Source: Euryodendron excelsum
Taxonomy: Eukaryota > Streptophyta > Magnoliopsida > Ericales > Pentaphylacaceae
Reading direction: 5' to 3'
DNA: 64,000 nucleotides
Assembly (NCBI GenBank): GCA_033060915.1
Contig: CM065380.1
Span: 43,695,501 to 43,759,500 of the forward strand
The position numbers and the translations under genes were made by a program. Each line of letters opens with the position of its first letter. Position 1 is the first letter of the stretch. Shown here piece by piece: positions 1 to 9,660 of this stretch. The notes under the pieces are model-generated. The model searched no databases. It was not told the origin of the DNA and saw only the letters and a list, made by a program, of their open reading frames with translations.

Positions 1-479
1 AAAAATTGGAATTGGAGATTTGAAGATAGGATATGGAATTAGAAATTTGAAAAAGGTTATGAAAATATAAACTTGAAAAAGGTTGTGACCGCACCTATGA
101 GAGTTGCTTATGTATCCTTTTTTGGGAATCAGGTCAGTTGTAGTTTGGACAAGAGTTCGATTGAAAATAGACACTTTGAGATTTTGAAAAGTTTGATTTG
201 AAAAAGAGATTTGATTTAAACTTGGAATAGAAGATATGAAATAGAAATTTGATTTGAAATTAAACTTAGACTTAGGATTGGACTTGGAAGATAGTTTGAA
301 CTTGATTTGGAAAGATTAAGATTTTGAAAATATCTTGACTTAGATTGAAATTTGAAAATCATCTTGATTTAGAAAAGAGTTTTAGAAAGGAATTGAGGCT
401 TCCTAATTTAGGACAAAGGTTGAACTAGGGTATAGGTATCCTAGGGTCTAGAACATATAGTTGAATCAGGAAGGTTTGG

Positions 480-960
480 TTTAGGCTTGAGAGGTTTGAT
501 TTTAGAAAGTTGAATTTAAGAAATATTCGAATTAAGAAAGGTTCAAGTTAGAAAAGTTGGATTTAAGGAAGATTTGAAAAGAGATTTGATTTGATTTAGA
601 AAGATTTGACTTAATCACTTGATTTGAATGAATTTAGAAAATTGGGTTTTGGAAAAGCTAGATTTTAGAAATCTTTGCATTTAGGAAAGTTTCAAAATAG
701 GAAAGTTCCATTTTGGGAAAGCACCAAATTAGAAAAGTTTCATTTTAGGAAAGTTTCATTTTAAAAAAGTTTCATTTTAGAAAAGTTTTGAATTTGAAAG
801 ATTTTTGAATTTGGAAAGTTTTGAATTTAAGAAAGTTTTGAATTTAGAAAGAGTTGAATTTCGAAAAGATTTAGAATTTGGAAAGTTTTAGAAATTGAAA
901 TTTTTGAAGTTTCGAAAGGTTTGAAATTAGGAAATGTTTGAATTAAGAAAGATTTGATTC
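480..960 (-). repeat. Degenerate ~20-bp AAAGTTTNGAATTTAGG-type array in LTR of B
   Basis: Short units built on GGAAAGTTTTGAATTTAG recur roughly every 18-21 bases. On the element's coding strand they read as pyrimidine-rich CTTTCCTAA motifs. The same array is seen in every LTR of the A-E family and lies in the presumed R/U5 region. Confidence 0.75.
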
Positions 961-1223
961 ATATTTCCTATAGTAGAAGATTAGATTTTATTTTAAAAAA
1001 ATGATTTGATTTGATTTCTAAAATTGAAGGATTTGATTTAGTTTCCTAATTTGTAAGATTTGATCTAGTTTCCTAAATTAGAGGATTGGATTTGATATAG
1101 AATTAAAAAGGTTGAATTTTGAAAATCTAGAATTTGGAAAGTTAATTTTGGGTAGAAAAAGAGATTTTGGAAATCTAGGATTTGATGTAGAAAATAGTTT
1201 TGGAAACCTATGATTTGAAGCAA

Positions 1224-1228
1224 AAGAG
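1224..1228. repeat. 5-bp target-site duplication AAGAG, left copy (solo LTR A)
   Basis: AAGAG directly precedes the TGTCGCGCCC end of LTR A. The same five bases follow the GTGCTTACA end at 6469-6473. The uninterrupted site is visible in the sister LTR at 16084-16089. Confidence 0.9.
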
Positions 1229-2025
1229 TGTCGCGCCCAGATTTTTCGCACTCGAGGAATACTCATGCAAGCGGGAAAAATGTTGTACTCTCTCGTTAGA
1301 ACTCACCCTCCTAGAAGAATGAGTGCGACTAGGTTTGAATTGAAAATTGGATTGAATAAAAGGGCTTTTGAAAAACATTTGGAGTCGCCACCTAACTTGA
1401 TTAAGGTGAGTTAGGTCACCTAAAAACTAAGCATAATCCGAAAACTACACTTAGGGTTTTTGGAAAAAGGTTTTTGAAAATATCACCTCACGAGAGGGTT
1501 TTTCAGAAAACAGGTTGTTTGGCAACCTTTGGAAAACATTTAGCCCTTTTTAGAAAAATAACTTCGATTTGGTCTTTCGAAAGCAGTGATCTAGGTTCGG
1601 AGGTTGGTTACGTGTAGGGAAGATGCACTAAGCTATCACCTTACCCCGCCCTTTCGGTACCTACACGTCAATCGACCCTAGATTCACCTATGAGAGTCTT
1701 TAATTAACTATAGTTCAATCCCATTCACTTTGAAAAACAATGTTTGAAAATTAATTTAGCATGATGCATGATATGCAAGTGCAAGATGAGAGAATTGGAA
1801 AATAGAAATTGATTTGAAAAGAAATTGATTTGATTTGAAAATAGATTTGAAGAAATAGAATTGAAATTGAAAAGTTTGAAAATTGAAAGTAGAAGTTTGA
1901 AAATAGAAATTTTGGAATTTTGAAAATAGATTGGAATTTGAGATTTGAAAAGATTTTGGAAACCGCACTCATGAGGGTGGAATTGAAAGTTTGAAAAGTA
2001 TTGTGATCGCACCTATGGAGGTTGC

Positions 2026-2061
2026 CTACGTATCCCTTTGGGGGAATCAGGTCAGTCGTAG
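2026..2061 (-). other. Conserved hairpin block of the A-E LTR family
   Basis: On the coding strand the arms CTACG and CGTAG enclose a second stem, CCC/GGG. The block, with its GTGACCGCACC flank, is the best conserved part of an otherwise loose R/U5. It recurs at 15030-15065, 36076-36111, 40716-40751, 52947-52982 and, in opposite orientation, 63369-63406. Its function is unknown. Confidence 0.6.
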
Positions 2062-2279
2062 TTCGGACCAGAGTCCGATTGAAAAGAGATTGATTTGAAG
2101 AGAGAGATTGGATTGGAAGATTGAGAGATTGAATTGAAAATTAGATTCGATTTGAGATTAGAAGAGGAGATTAGAAATTGAAATTGAGAAGAAGATTGGA
2201 CTTTGATTTGAAAGGATTGACTTTTGAAAAAACTTGGTTTTGTAAAGATGGAGGTTTAGGAAACCTAGACTTAAGAAAG

Positions 2280-3330
2280 ATGAGACTTAGGAAAGACTCA
2301 AGAGTTTAAGAAAGATTGGATTTAGGAAAGGTTGAATTAGGAAAGGTTCGATTTAGGAAAGTCTCGAATTAGGAAAGTTTCATTTTTGGAAAGCTTTGAA
2401 TTTGGAATGTTTCAACTTTAGGAAAGTTTTGAATTAAGAAAGTTTCGAATTAGGAAAGTTTTCAAATTAGGAAATTTTCGAAATTAAGAAAGTTTTGAAA
2501 TTAGGAAAGTTTTAGGTTTAGGAAAGTTTTGAAATTGGAAAGTATTGAATTAGGAAATGTTTTGAATTAAGAAAAGTTTAGTTTGAGAAAGGTTTAGAAT
2601 TTGGAAAGTTTCAAATTAAGAAAGTTTTGAATTTTGGAAGGTGTGAAAAAAAAAGGAAGTTTTGAATTTGGAAAGTTTTGAAAACAAGGAAGTTTTGAAA
2701 ATAAGAAAGTTTTGTTTTGGGAAAGGTTTGAAAAAGGAAAGTTTTCAATTTAGGAAATGTTTAAATTAAGAAAGTCTCGACTTAAGAAAGTCTTAAATTA
2801 AGAAAGTTTTGAGTTTAGAAAAGTCTTAGATTTGGAAAGATTTGAAGTTTAAGAGAGTTTAGAATTTAGAAAGTTTTAGGTTTAGAAAGATTCAACTTAA
2901 GAAAGTTTCAAATTTAGAAAGTTTTGAATTTAGGAAGCTTAGAATTTTAGAAAGATTTGAAATTTGGAAAGTTTAGGATTTAGAAAGTTTTAGAGTTTGA
3001 ATTTTAGAAAGTCTTGAAATTAGGAAAGGCTAGAGTTTAAGAAAGGTTTGAAAACTTAGGTTTAAGAAGTTAAGATTAGAAAAGAGGGTAGAATTAGGAA
3101 AGGGTTGAATTAGGAAATATTTGAAAGTTGAGTTTTATAATTTAGGAAAGATTTTTAAGTTCAAGTTTTGGAAACTTAAGATTTAGGAAAGTGGAAGTTT
3201 AGGAAGGATTTGAATTAAGAAAGAGTTGGATTTTGAAATTTAAGGAAAGATTTAAAATTTAAGTTTAGGAAACTTATGATTTAGGAAGGAATTGAATTAA
3301 GAAAGGTTTGTATTAGGAAGGGATTGGATT
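2280..3330 (-). repeat. ~1-kb array of degenerate ~20-bp units in LTR A
   Basis: Dozens of units of the form AGGAAAGTTTTGAATTAAG with A/G-level variation. The transcript would be rich in CUUUCCUAA, which resembles plant branch-point plus polypyrimidine signals. Stop codons fall in all frames, so it is not coding. Confidence 0.8.
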
Positions 3331-4507
3331 TGGTTTCTAAAAGAAAATATTTGATTTTGTTTCCAAAAACGGAAGACGGGATCTAATTTCCTAAATGGGG
3401 AGATTTGATTTGGTTTCCTAAAGGGAAGATAGGATTTGGTAAGGGTTTGGAAAAGGAGACTCTAGAAACCTTAGATTTGGAAAATTATCGTTTTGACATA
3501 GAAAACAGGTTTTGGAAACATGTATATTTTTTATGTAGAAAACAAAAGATTTTGGAAACCTAGGTTTGGAGCAAAGTTTGAAAACCATGTTTTTGGGAAG
3601 AAAATTTAGGGTTTCCTAATTGTGGGTTCTAGGGCTTGAATTGGGCTTTAAGGAAAGAGTTTTTGGAAATTGCGTTTTTGAAAACGAAGGTTTTGGAAGG
3701 AAAACCTAGAGAGGAATTTCTAGAAGGAAGATTTTGAAAAAGAGAGTTTTTGGAAAGATTTTTGGGAGAGATTTTTTAGAAAGTGAATTTTTAGGAGAGA
3801 GAGGTTTGGAAAGGAGTTGAAAAAGGGGGTTTTGAAAAATAGATTTTGGAAGGGAGTTTTTGAAAACAATTTTGAAGAGGAAAACTTTAGGAAAGTATGT
3901 TGAAAAAGAAGATTTTTAGGAAGAGATTTATGAAGAGAGAGAGTTTTTAGAAAGTATGAAAGCGTCTCACTTTCCTAAAGCGATTCTAACCATAAGAGGG
4001 CTAGAACCACTTTAAGAAAGTGGTTTTGGAAAACAATAAGATTTCAAAATATAGACCAAAAAAGTCACTTTTAATGTAACACTTTCCTAAAGCAACCCTA
4101 GCCATGGAAAGGCTAGAATCACCCTAGAATTGTGGTTTTGAAAACAAATTTTTGAAAAAGAGATTTTGATGCAATTTTGAAAACGTTTTGAAAAACAACT
4201 TTGAAAACGGTTTTTGGAAGATACAAGACTATGATATGCACAATGCAATTTGGGGTCGTGAACATACAAGGCTAAGGCTTCACCACATAATCAAGGGGGT
4301 CGGACCCACGTGGTCTTTGGTTAGACTAGAAGAAAGCCCCCGACACGGTGACTCTCCAATAGTCCAATCCTACACATGGATTGGGAATCCCCTTGTTTCA
4401 AGCATGCAAAGAAAGGGAGGGAAAGAGATGGGGGATTAAAATAGAGAAAACCCAAGTGGGTTGGAGAGAGAAGAGAGATGGGGGAAGTGCAGAAAATTAA
4501 AGAGAAA

Positions 4508-4517
4508 GCCTACCTTG
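4508..4517 (-). promoter_or_regulatory. Splice-donor-like site downstream of the LTR A promoter
   Basis: On the coding strand the sequence reads CAAG|GTAGGC, about 310 bases downstream of the TATA box. The same site is kept at 43048-43057 (D1) and as ACAAG|GTAGGG near 61272 in the opposite-strand LTR E. Splicing itself is inference. Confidence 0.3.
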
Positions 4518-4830
4518 TTTCTTGTTTATTTTGCGCGCCGTGCAGTCTTCGATCTTCAGTCTTCGGTCTTGATTTTCACCTTCAGTCTTCAAGGATTGTC
4601 TTCAAGCTTTGGATGGCTGCTCTTCAAGTCTTTAGAGAGTGGTTGAAGGCTAGTGTATGAGTGTATGGGGGAGTGTATGAGTGTATAGGAGGCTAGGGTT
4701 TGTTTATAGTGGCTAGGGTTTGGGAAAACCTAGAGAGGCTAGGGTTTTGGAGGTGCTCGAGCTCTGTATATTGAAATATGAGATTCTTAGGTTAAGTTTG
4801 CAGACCCTTTTCACATTGAACGAGGCTCTG

Positions 4831-4838
4831 TATTTATA
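4831..4838 (-). promoter_or_regulatory. TATA box of LTR A
   Basis: TATAAATA on the minus strand, in the context CTATAAATACAGAGCC. It is kept at the equivalent place in every LTR of this family. It puts U3 at about 1.6 kb and R plus U5 at about 3.6 kb. Confidence 0.75.
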
Positions 4839-4849
4839 GAAGTTGGACA

Positions 4850-4960
4850 AGCTTGGCGCCTGTTGCAGTGGCGCCAGGGCGAAATTTACACTAGCGCCAC
4901 TAGGAGTGGCGCCAGGCCATTTTTTGGCTTAGCGCCACTACTAGTGGCGCCAGCCAATTA
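4850..4960 (-). promoter_or_regulatory. GGCGCC palindrome cluster just upstream of the TATA box
   Basis: Several copies of GGCGCC paired as inverted repeats, the clearest being GCGCCACTA-C-TAGTGGCGC at about 4932-4950. It is the only strongly GC-rich island in the LTR and lies 15-120 bases upstream of the TATA box on the coding strand. Related copies stand upstream of the TATA boxes of C, D1, D2, B and, weakly, E. Confidence 0.55.
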
Positions 4961-5039
4961 GGAAAGATTTAAGGTTGGCAAGCAACGTATCTTTGACTAG
5001 ATTTGGGCGCCTGTACTAGTGACTACCATGTAAACTTTA

Positions 5040-5530
5040 GCCTGGCTTCACTAGAAGTGACTCCGGAAAGTCCGGGAATGATTTGAAGGAGCCGGGGATG
5101 ACCCGGAAGGCCGGAAGGGAGCAGGAACACTTAAAATAGTGTCCTGGAGGTATTTGACTTGAAAAGTGAGGATAAGATGTGTCGGAAAGGTTGACCGAGC
5201 CTTTAGGGGCAAAACGGTCAACCGGACCGGAAAACTGCCGGGACAGACTCAAACTGTCTCAGAAGAAGACTTGGGATCTGGAAACATTATTTAGAATGTT
5301 CCCAGAGGTTGCCGGTTTGATACCAAGAGCCGGTGTGGTCGAAGAAGGAGACCGGCCCTCCAGGGGCAAAACGGTCATTTTGTACCGGGTTGGCCGGAAC
5401 TAACTCGGAATGATCCGAAAAGGTAAAGGGAGGTTGAGAACACTATAAAAAGTATTCTCGGGACATTACCGGTTTGATACCCAGAGCCGGTGTGGTTCCC
5501 GGGGTGTTCGGATGCCTAGGGGCAAAATGG
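5040..5530 (-). repeat. U3 tandem array, ~157-bp units (LTR A)
   Basis: Units share TTACCGGTTTGATACCCAGA, then GCCGGTGTGGT, then TAGGGGCAAAACGGTCA. One unit has a perfect 9-bp inverted repeat, GGTTGACCG (5189-5197) and CGGTCAACC (5215-5223). The 157-base spacing was measured in D1. Placement upstream of the TATA box suggests enhancer-like repeats. Confidence 0.7.
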
Positions 5531-5609
5531 TCATCTTGACCGAAAAGTCTCGAAAAAGGTCTTAAGGGTAGTCTGGTTATTTTTCACCAAAGTGAGCTAA
5601 CAAACATGG

Positions 5610-6008
5610 GTATTGACCTAGGTTTTGAGTGTTTCTGCCACACTAACGGTGTGACTATTTCCGCTACTTGGACGGGGTTGATGATTTGTGAGTATTTCCG
5701 TTACTCGGACGGGGTTGAGTATTTCCGCTACTCAGACGGGGTTGATGATTTGTGAGTATTTCCGCTACTCGGACGGGGTTGATGATTTGTGAGTATTTCC
5801 GCTACTCTAACGGTTTTATGAGTATTTCCGCTACTCTAACGGGTCTGTAAGTATTTCCGCTACTCTAACGGGTCTGTGAGTATTTCCGCTACTCTAACGG
5901 TTCTATGAGTATTTCCGCTACTCTAACGGTTGAGTATTTCCGCTACTCGGACGGCTCTATGAGTATTTCCGCTACTCTAACAGTTGTGTGAGTAGTTTTG
6001 CTACTCGG
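5610..6008 (-). repeat. Minisatellite GAGTATTTCCGCTACTC, 25-37-bp units (LTR A)
   Basis: More than ten copies of GAGTATTTCCGCTACTC followed by variable tails (CTAACGGTT, TAACGGGTCTGT, GGACGGGGTTGATGATTTGT). Unit length therefore switches between about 25, 29-31 and 37 bases. Shorter versions occur in D1, D2 and C. Confidence 0.85.
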
Positions 6009-6150
6009 ACCGTCTCGAGGAATAAACTGTCTCGAGAGAGGGATTGGAAAGGGGTCTTACCGTCTCCGAAGAGACGTGCCTGGATTGGAACCGTCTCGAG
6101 AGAGGGGTTGGAAAGGGGTCTTATCGTCTCCGAAGAGACGTGCCTGGATT
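6009..6150 (-). repeat. 81-bp-type repeat with CGTCTC-CGAA-GAGACG hairpins (LTR A)
   Basis: About two units, with the motifs CCGTCTCGAGGAATAAAC, GGGATTGGAAAGGGGTC and a perfect 6-bp hairpin at 6061-6076 and again at 6125-6140. The same unit is expanded to five copies in D1 (44488-44892). Confidence 0.75.
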
Positions 6151-6468
6151 GTGAGTGTTTCCGTCACTCTAACGGTTTTGTGAGTGTTTCCGCCACTCTA
6201 ACGGTTTTGTGAGTAGTTTTGTTACTCGGACCGTCTCGAGGAATAAACTGTCTCGAGAGAGGGATTGGACTTGGAATAAGAAAGGACAATGCCCCTAAGG
6301 GCATTTTGGTCATTTTGCCTCTATTTGGGCCTGACAGGCCCGCGAAGCGATGGAAAGACGAAATTTGGACCTAGAGAATTGGTTTCGATTGGAATATGCC
6401 CAAAATGACTTGAAAACAAGTCTGGACGGAGTGTAGACTGCCGAGCGGTCAAAAATGGGGTGCTTACA

Positions 6469-6473
6469 AAGAG
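6469..6473. repeat. 5-bp target-site duplication AAGAG, right copy
   Basis: Matches 1224-1228 exactly and follows the TTACA end of LTR A. Confidence 0.9.
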
Positions 6474-7408
6474 CAAGTCATGTTTTTCAGAAAGAGAATT
6501 AGGGATTCCTAACTATGGAATCTAGGGTTTGACTTGGACTCTAAGAAAAAGAGGTTTTGGAAAGTGGACCTTTTGAAGAGAGTTTCTGTGAAGGAAACTT
6601 GAAGAGAGTTTTTTAGAAAGTGAATTTTTGAAGAGAGCTTTTGGAAATGAGCTTGAAAAGAATTTCAGAAAATAGATTTTTGAAGAGAGTTTTTGGAGAG
6701 AAGTTTGAAAAGCAAGTTTGAAAAATGATTTGAATATGGACTTTTGAAAATCTTTTGAATATTTCACTTTCCTAAAACAATTCGAACCATGAAAAGATTA
6801 GAACCATTCTAGGGTTGTGGTTTTGAAAACAATATGGATTTGAAATATGGACTAATATGATCACATTGATTATCCCACTTTTTTAAAATAACCCTATTCA
6901 TGAAATGGCTAGAATCATCTTAAAATTATGATTTTGATGAAACACAATTTAGGGTTTACGCCCAAAATATGGACCTTGATGGTCACAATGAATATAACAC
7001 TTTCCTAAAGCAACCCTAACCATGGTATGGCTAGAATCATTTTAAGATTGTGATTTTGAAAACAAGTTTTGAAAATGTGATTTTGAATGCAAGTTTGAAA
7101 GATGATTTTGATGCAAGTTTTGAAAACCACTTTGAAAACAAATTTTGAAGGGAAATATGAATATGACGTGCATAATGCAAGTAAGGTCGTGAACATACAA
7201 GGTTGACTTCACCACATAATCAAAGGGATCGAATTTACATAGTTTAAGGTTAAACTAGAAGAAAACCCCTGACATGGTGACTTTCAATAGTCCTTCCTAC
7301 ACATGAATTGGGGAATTCCTTGTTTTAAGCATGCAAAAAAGGGGGGGTAGAAGATGGAGGATTAAAATAGAAAAAAACCCAAGTGGTTAGGAGGAAAAAA
7401 GAGAGAGA

Positions 7409-7428
7409 GGGGGGGGGGGGGGGGGGGG
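7409..7428. repeat. Homopolymer run of 20 G
   Basis: An uninterrupted G run in the R/U5 of the LTR of B. The sister LTR has a 15-base run at the matching place (16954-16968). Confidence 0.9.
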
Positions 7429-7732
7429 AAGTACATAAACATAAAGAGAGAGTCTACCTTGTCTTTGTCTTGTTTTACTTGTTTTGTTTGCTGTGCTTTG
7501 CTTGATCATTGAGAGCTTCCAAGTTGCAACACTTTAAGTCTTCAATGAAGGCTTTGGAGGCTTGTATATGAGTGTATAAAGTGTGTATAGGTGTTAGGGT
7601 TAAGTGTATGGAGGCTAGGATTTTAAAAGACTAGAGAGGCTAGGGTTTTGGAGAGATTTCAAGCTTTGTAATTTGAAAATCAGAGTTTCTAGACTGAGTT
7701 TGCAAACCCTTTTACGCAAGGGGGATGGTCTG

Positions 7733-7740
7733 TATTTATA
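7733..7740 (-). promoter_or_regulatory. TATA box, left LTR of B
   Basis: TATAAATA on minus, aligned with 17335-17342 in the right LTR. As the 3' LTR copy it would not drive B itself but could read out leftward. Confidence 0.6.
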
Positions 7741-8733
7741 GGCAACTTAAACTGACCTGGCAACTGTTGCAGTGGTGCCAGGCTTAAAATTACACTGGCA
7801 CCAGCTACTTAGGGAAGCTTTTAGAGTGGCAAGAAACGTATCTTTGACCATTGGTATGCAAGACAGAAGATTTGGGCGCCTGTCTTAATGACTACCATGC
7901 AATTTTTTTCTTGGCTCCACTAGGAGATACCCTAGAAGTTTTGAGAATGTTCTGGGAGGCTAGGAATGATTCAGAAGATTATAAATAGGTAGAAACCCTT
8001 GAAATAGTATCCCAAGGGTAACGAACTTGAAAAACAACATCGGGATTGTTGAATGGTCGATCGAGCCACTAGGGGAAAAACAGTCAACTAGCCCGAAAAA
8101 CCACCGGAATGGACTTGGAATGTCCCGTGAGAAGGCTTGAAGGTTGAAAACATTAACTAGAATGTTTTGAAAGATTACCGGTTTGATAGACAGAGCTGGC
8201 GTGGTTAGAAAAGGCGACCGACCCACTAGGGGCAAAACGGTCATTCGCACTAAACTTGCCGGAATAGACTCGGAATGATCTGGGAAGGTGTTGGAAGGTT
8301 GGGAATACTATTAGAAACATCCTCAGAAGGTTACCGATTTGATACCCAGAGCTGGTGTGGTCCCCGGGGGTGATTGGATGCTTAGGGGTAAAATAGTCAT
8401 TTTGATCGGATGCTCCTAGAATCGGTCTGGGAGCAACTGGAAGACACTAGAACTTGCTAGATTATCTATAGGACAATCTTGGAAGGGTGAGTTTACCACT
8501 CTAAGCTCCTAGGTACTTTTCAAGAAGTATGCCAAATTGAATTAAACTAGGATGATGCTTTAGGGGCATTTTAGTCATTTAGCTTCTTGCAGGCCTATCG
8601 CTTAGGAAGCAACTCGTGGACTGGATTGGAGTTTGGAGGGCGAGTTGGAGTCTGAATGTGCATATAATGTTTGAAAGTGAGTTTGGTTGGACTGGAGATC
8701 ACTGAGTGGACAAAAATGGGGTGCTTACAACCG

Positions 8734-8746
8734 CCCCTCTTTTTCT
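8734..8746 (-). other. Polypurine tract of element B
   Basis: On minus the sequence is AGAAAAAGAGGGG, followed by GCGGT and then the LTR start TGTAAGCACC. This is the plus-strand primer site expected just before a 3' LTR and it fixes the minus orientation of B. The same tract is present in D (45236-45248). Confidence 0.8.
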
Positions 8747-8889
8747 GTTTTTGCTAGTCAAAGATAGAAAATGATAAAGTAAGTGTCCCATGTTAATTGT
8801 GAGGCGATCAGAGGGATCAGAAGAGTTGGAATCTAAAGAGTAGTTACCTCGAGATGATGGTTGATGTTTGAAATTTTGTCTGACATAAT

Positions 8890-9330
8890 AATGCTTTGGA
8901 AAAATTGATGCTCCGTTTGGCGGGATGGTACTCCTCTAGGGAAACTAATTCTTCTTGAATCGATACTCCATCTGGTGTAATGATACTCCTCTAGAAGAAT
9001 TTATTCTTTATCTAGGGAGATGATACTCCTCTGAGGAAACTGATTCGTCTTGAATTGACGCTCTATTTGGCGGAAAGATATTCCTCTGGAGAAATTAATG
9101 CTTTGTCTGGTGGGATGATACTTCTATGGGGAAATTGATGCTTCTTGAACCAGCGCTCCGTCTGGCAGAACAATGCTCCTCTGGGGAAGTCCAAGATTGA
9201 TGTCTTAAAACTGCTACTTCTTAAATCAACACTCTGTCTGGCAGAATAATGCTCCTCTGGGGAAGTCCAAGGTGGATGTCTTCTTGAACTGACACTCCGT
9301 TTGGTGAAATGATGCTCCTCTTGTGCAAAA
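8890..9330 (-). repeat. 3'-UTR tandem repeats of element B (CTCCGTCTGGCGG...CTCCTCTGGGGAA)
   Basis: About eight degenerate units combine CTC-GTCTGGCGGAATGAT and CTCCTCTGGGGAA-TT, spaced 40-75 bases. They lie between the PPT and the gag remnant, in the region that in Ogre/Tat elements is known to accumulate variable tandem repeats. Confidence 0.65.
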
Positions 9331-9349
9331 ACGGTTTATTTATGCCAAT

Positions 9350-9660
9350 TCTCAAAGATGCATGAGTAATTAAATTGAATGCATATCATACTTTTTTTTG
9401 ATGAATGCACATACAAGAATGGAATTAAATATAGTCATACTTTTTGATGCTTACACATGCAAGAATGGAATTTGAGTGCATGTCATATTTTTTTATGAAT
9501 GCACATGCAAGAATACACATGCAGAATTGGAATTGAGTGCATGTCAGACTTTTGATGAATGCACGTCAAACTTTCTATGAATGCACATACTAGAATGGAA
9601 CTGAATGTATGTCATCCTTTTTGAGGATTGCATACATTTTGACATATGGATGAGAATAGA
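9350..9660 (-). repeat. Second 3'-UTR array: TGAATGCACATACAAGAATGG units
   Basis: Units of roughly 50-60 bases built on GAATGCACAT-CAAGAATGGAATT and GCATGTCAT-CTTTTT. The same array occurs at 47395-47760 in element D, which shows that the internal regions of B and D share ancestry. Confidence 0.7.

Larger units (their letters stand above)
1..1228 (-). mobile_element. Element B left LTR, first part (interrupted by solo LTR A)
   Basis: This is the left (3', in minus orientation) LTR of element B, cut by the window edge. It aligns base by base with the right LTR of B from about 14920 to 16089, so roughly 590 bases of LTR lie left of position 1. It holds the conserved GTGACCGCACC...TTGCCTACGTATCC-type block (107-142, here decayed) and a ~20-bp degenerate repeat (480-960). 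The match stops exactly at CAAAAGAG (1228), where LTR A begins, and resumes at 6474. Low-complexity ORFs here are not genes. Confidence 0.85.
1229..6468 (-). mobile_element. Solo LTR A, Ogre/Tat-like family, 5.24 kb
   Basis: A single LTR with no internal region. Its + strand begins TGTCGCGCCCAG and ends GGGGTGCTTACA, so the coding strand is minus (TGTAAGCACCCC...GGGCGCGACA). A perfect AAGAG duplication flanks it, and the flanks join into one continuous LTR of element B. The order on the coding strand is minisatellite (6008-5610), ~157-bp array (5530-5040), GGCGCC palindromes (4960-4850), TATA box (4838-4831), then a long R/U5 with the ~20-bp array (3330-2280) and the conserved hairpin block (2061-2026). 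It is closest to the two LTRs of D. Solo LTRs arise by recombination between the two LTRs of a complete element. Confidence 0.93.
6474..8729 (-). mobile_element. Element B left LTR, second part
   Basis: Resumes the LTR of B after solo LTR A and aligns with 16090-18319 of the right LTR. It ends GGGGTGCTTACA at 8729, followed by the PPT of B. It carries a TATA box on minus (7733-7740), the U3 ~157-bp units (about 7950-8400) and a run of 20 G (7409-7428). The whole left LTR would be about 4.07 kb, against 3.99 kb for the right one. Confidence 0.9.

Noticed and set aside
1725..2012. Phe/Ser/Asn-rich ORFs on minus (similar ones at 40459, 52664 and others)
   Set aside because: Reverse translation of GA-rich low-complexity LTR sequence; the same pattern appears wherever AAATTTGAAAA-type sequence occurs.
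4188..4439. Short + strand ORF with MHNAIWGREHTRLRLHH, repeated near 42763 and 54974
   Set aside because: It lies in R/U5 of the LTR, is conserved only because the LTRs are, and has no equivalent frame in B, C or E.
4700..4760. TTTAGGG-like words (GCTAGGGTTT) suggesting telomere repeats
   Set aside because: They are scattered and not in tandem 7-base register; they belong to the R region of the LTR and recur in each copy.
5610..6008. CRISPR-like array (repeat plus variable tails)
   Set aside because: The tails are themselves repeats of three types, there are no unique spacers, no cas genes, and the context is plant retrotransposon DNA.
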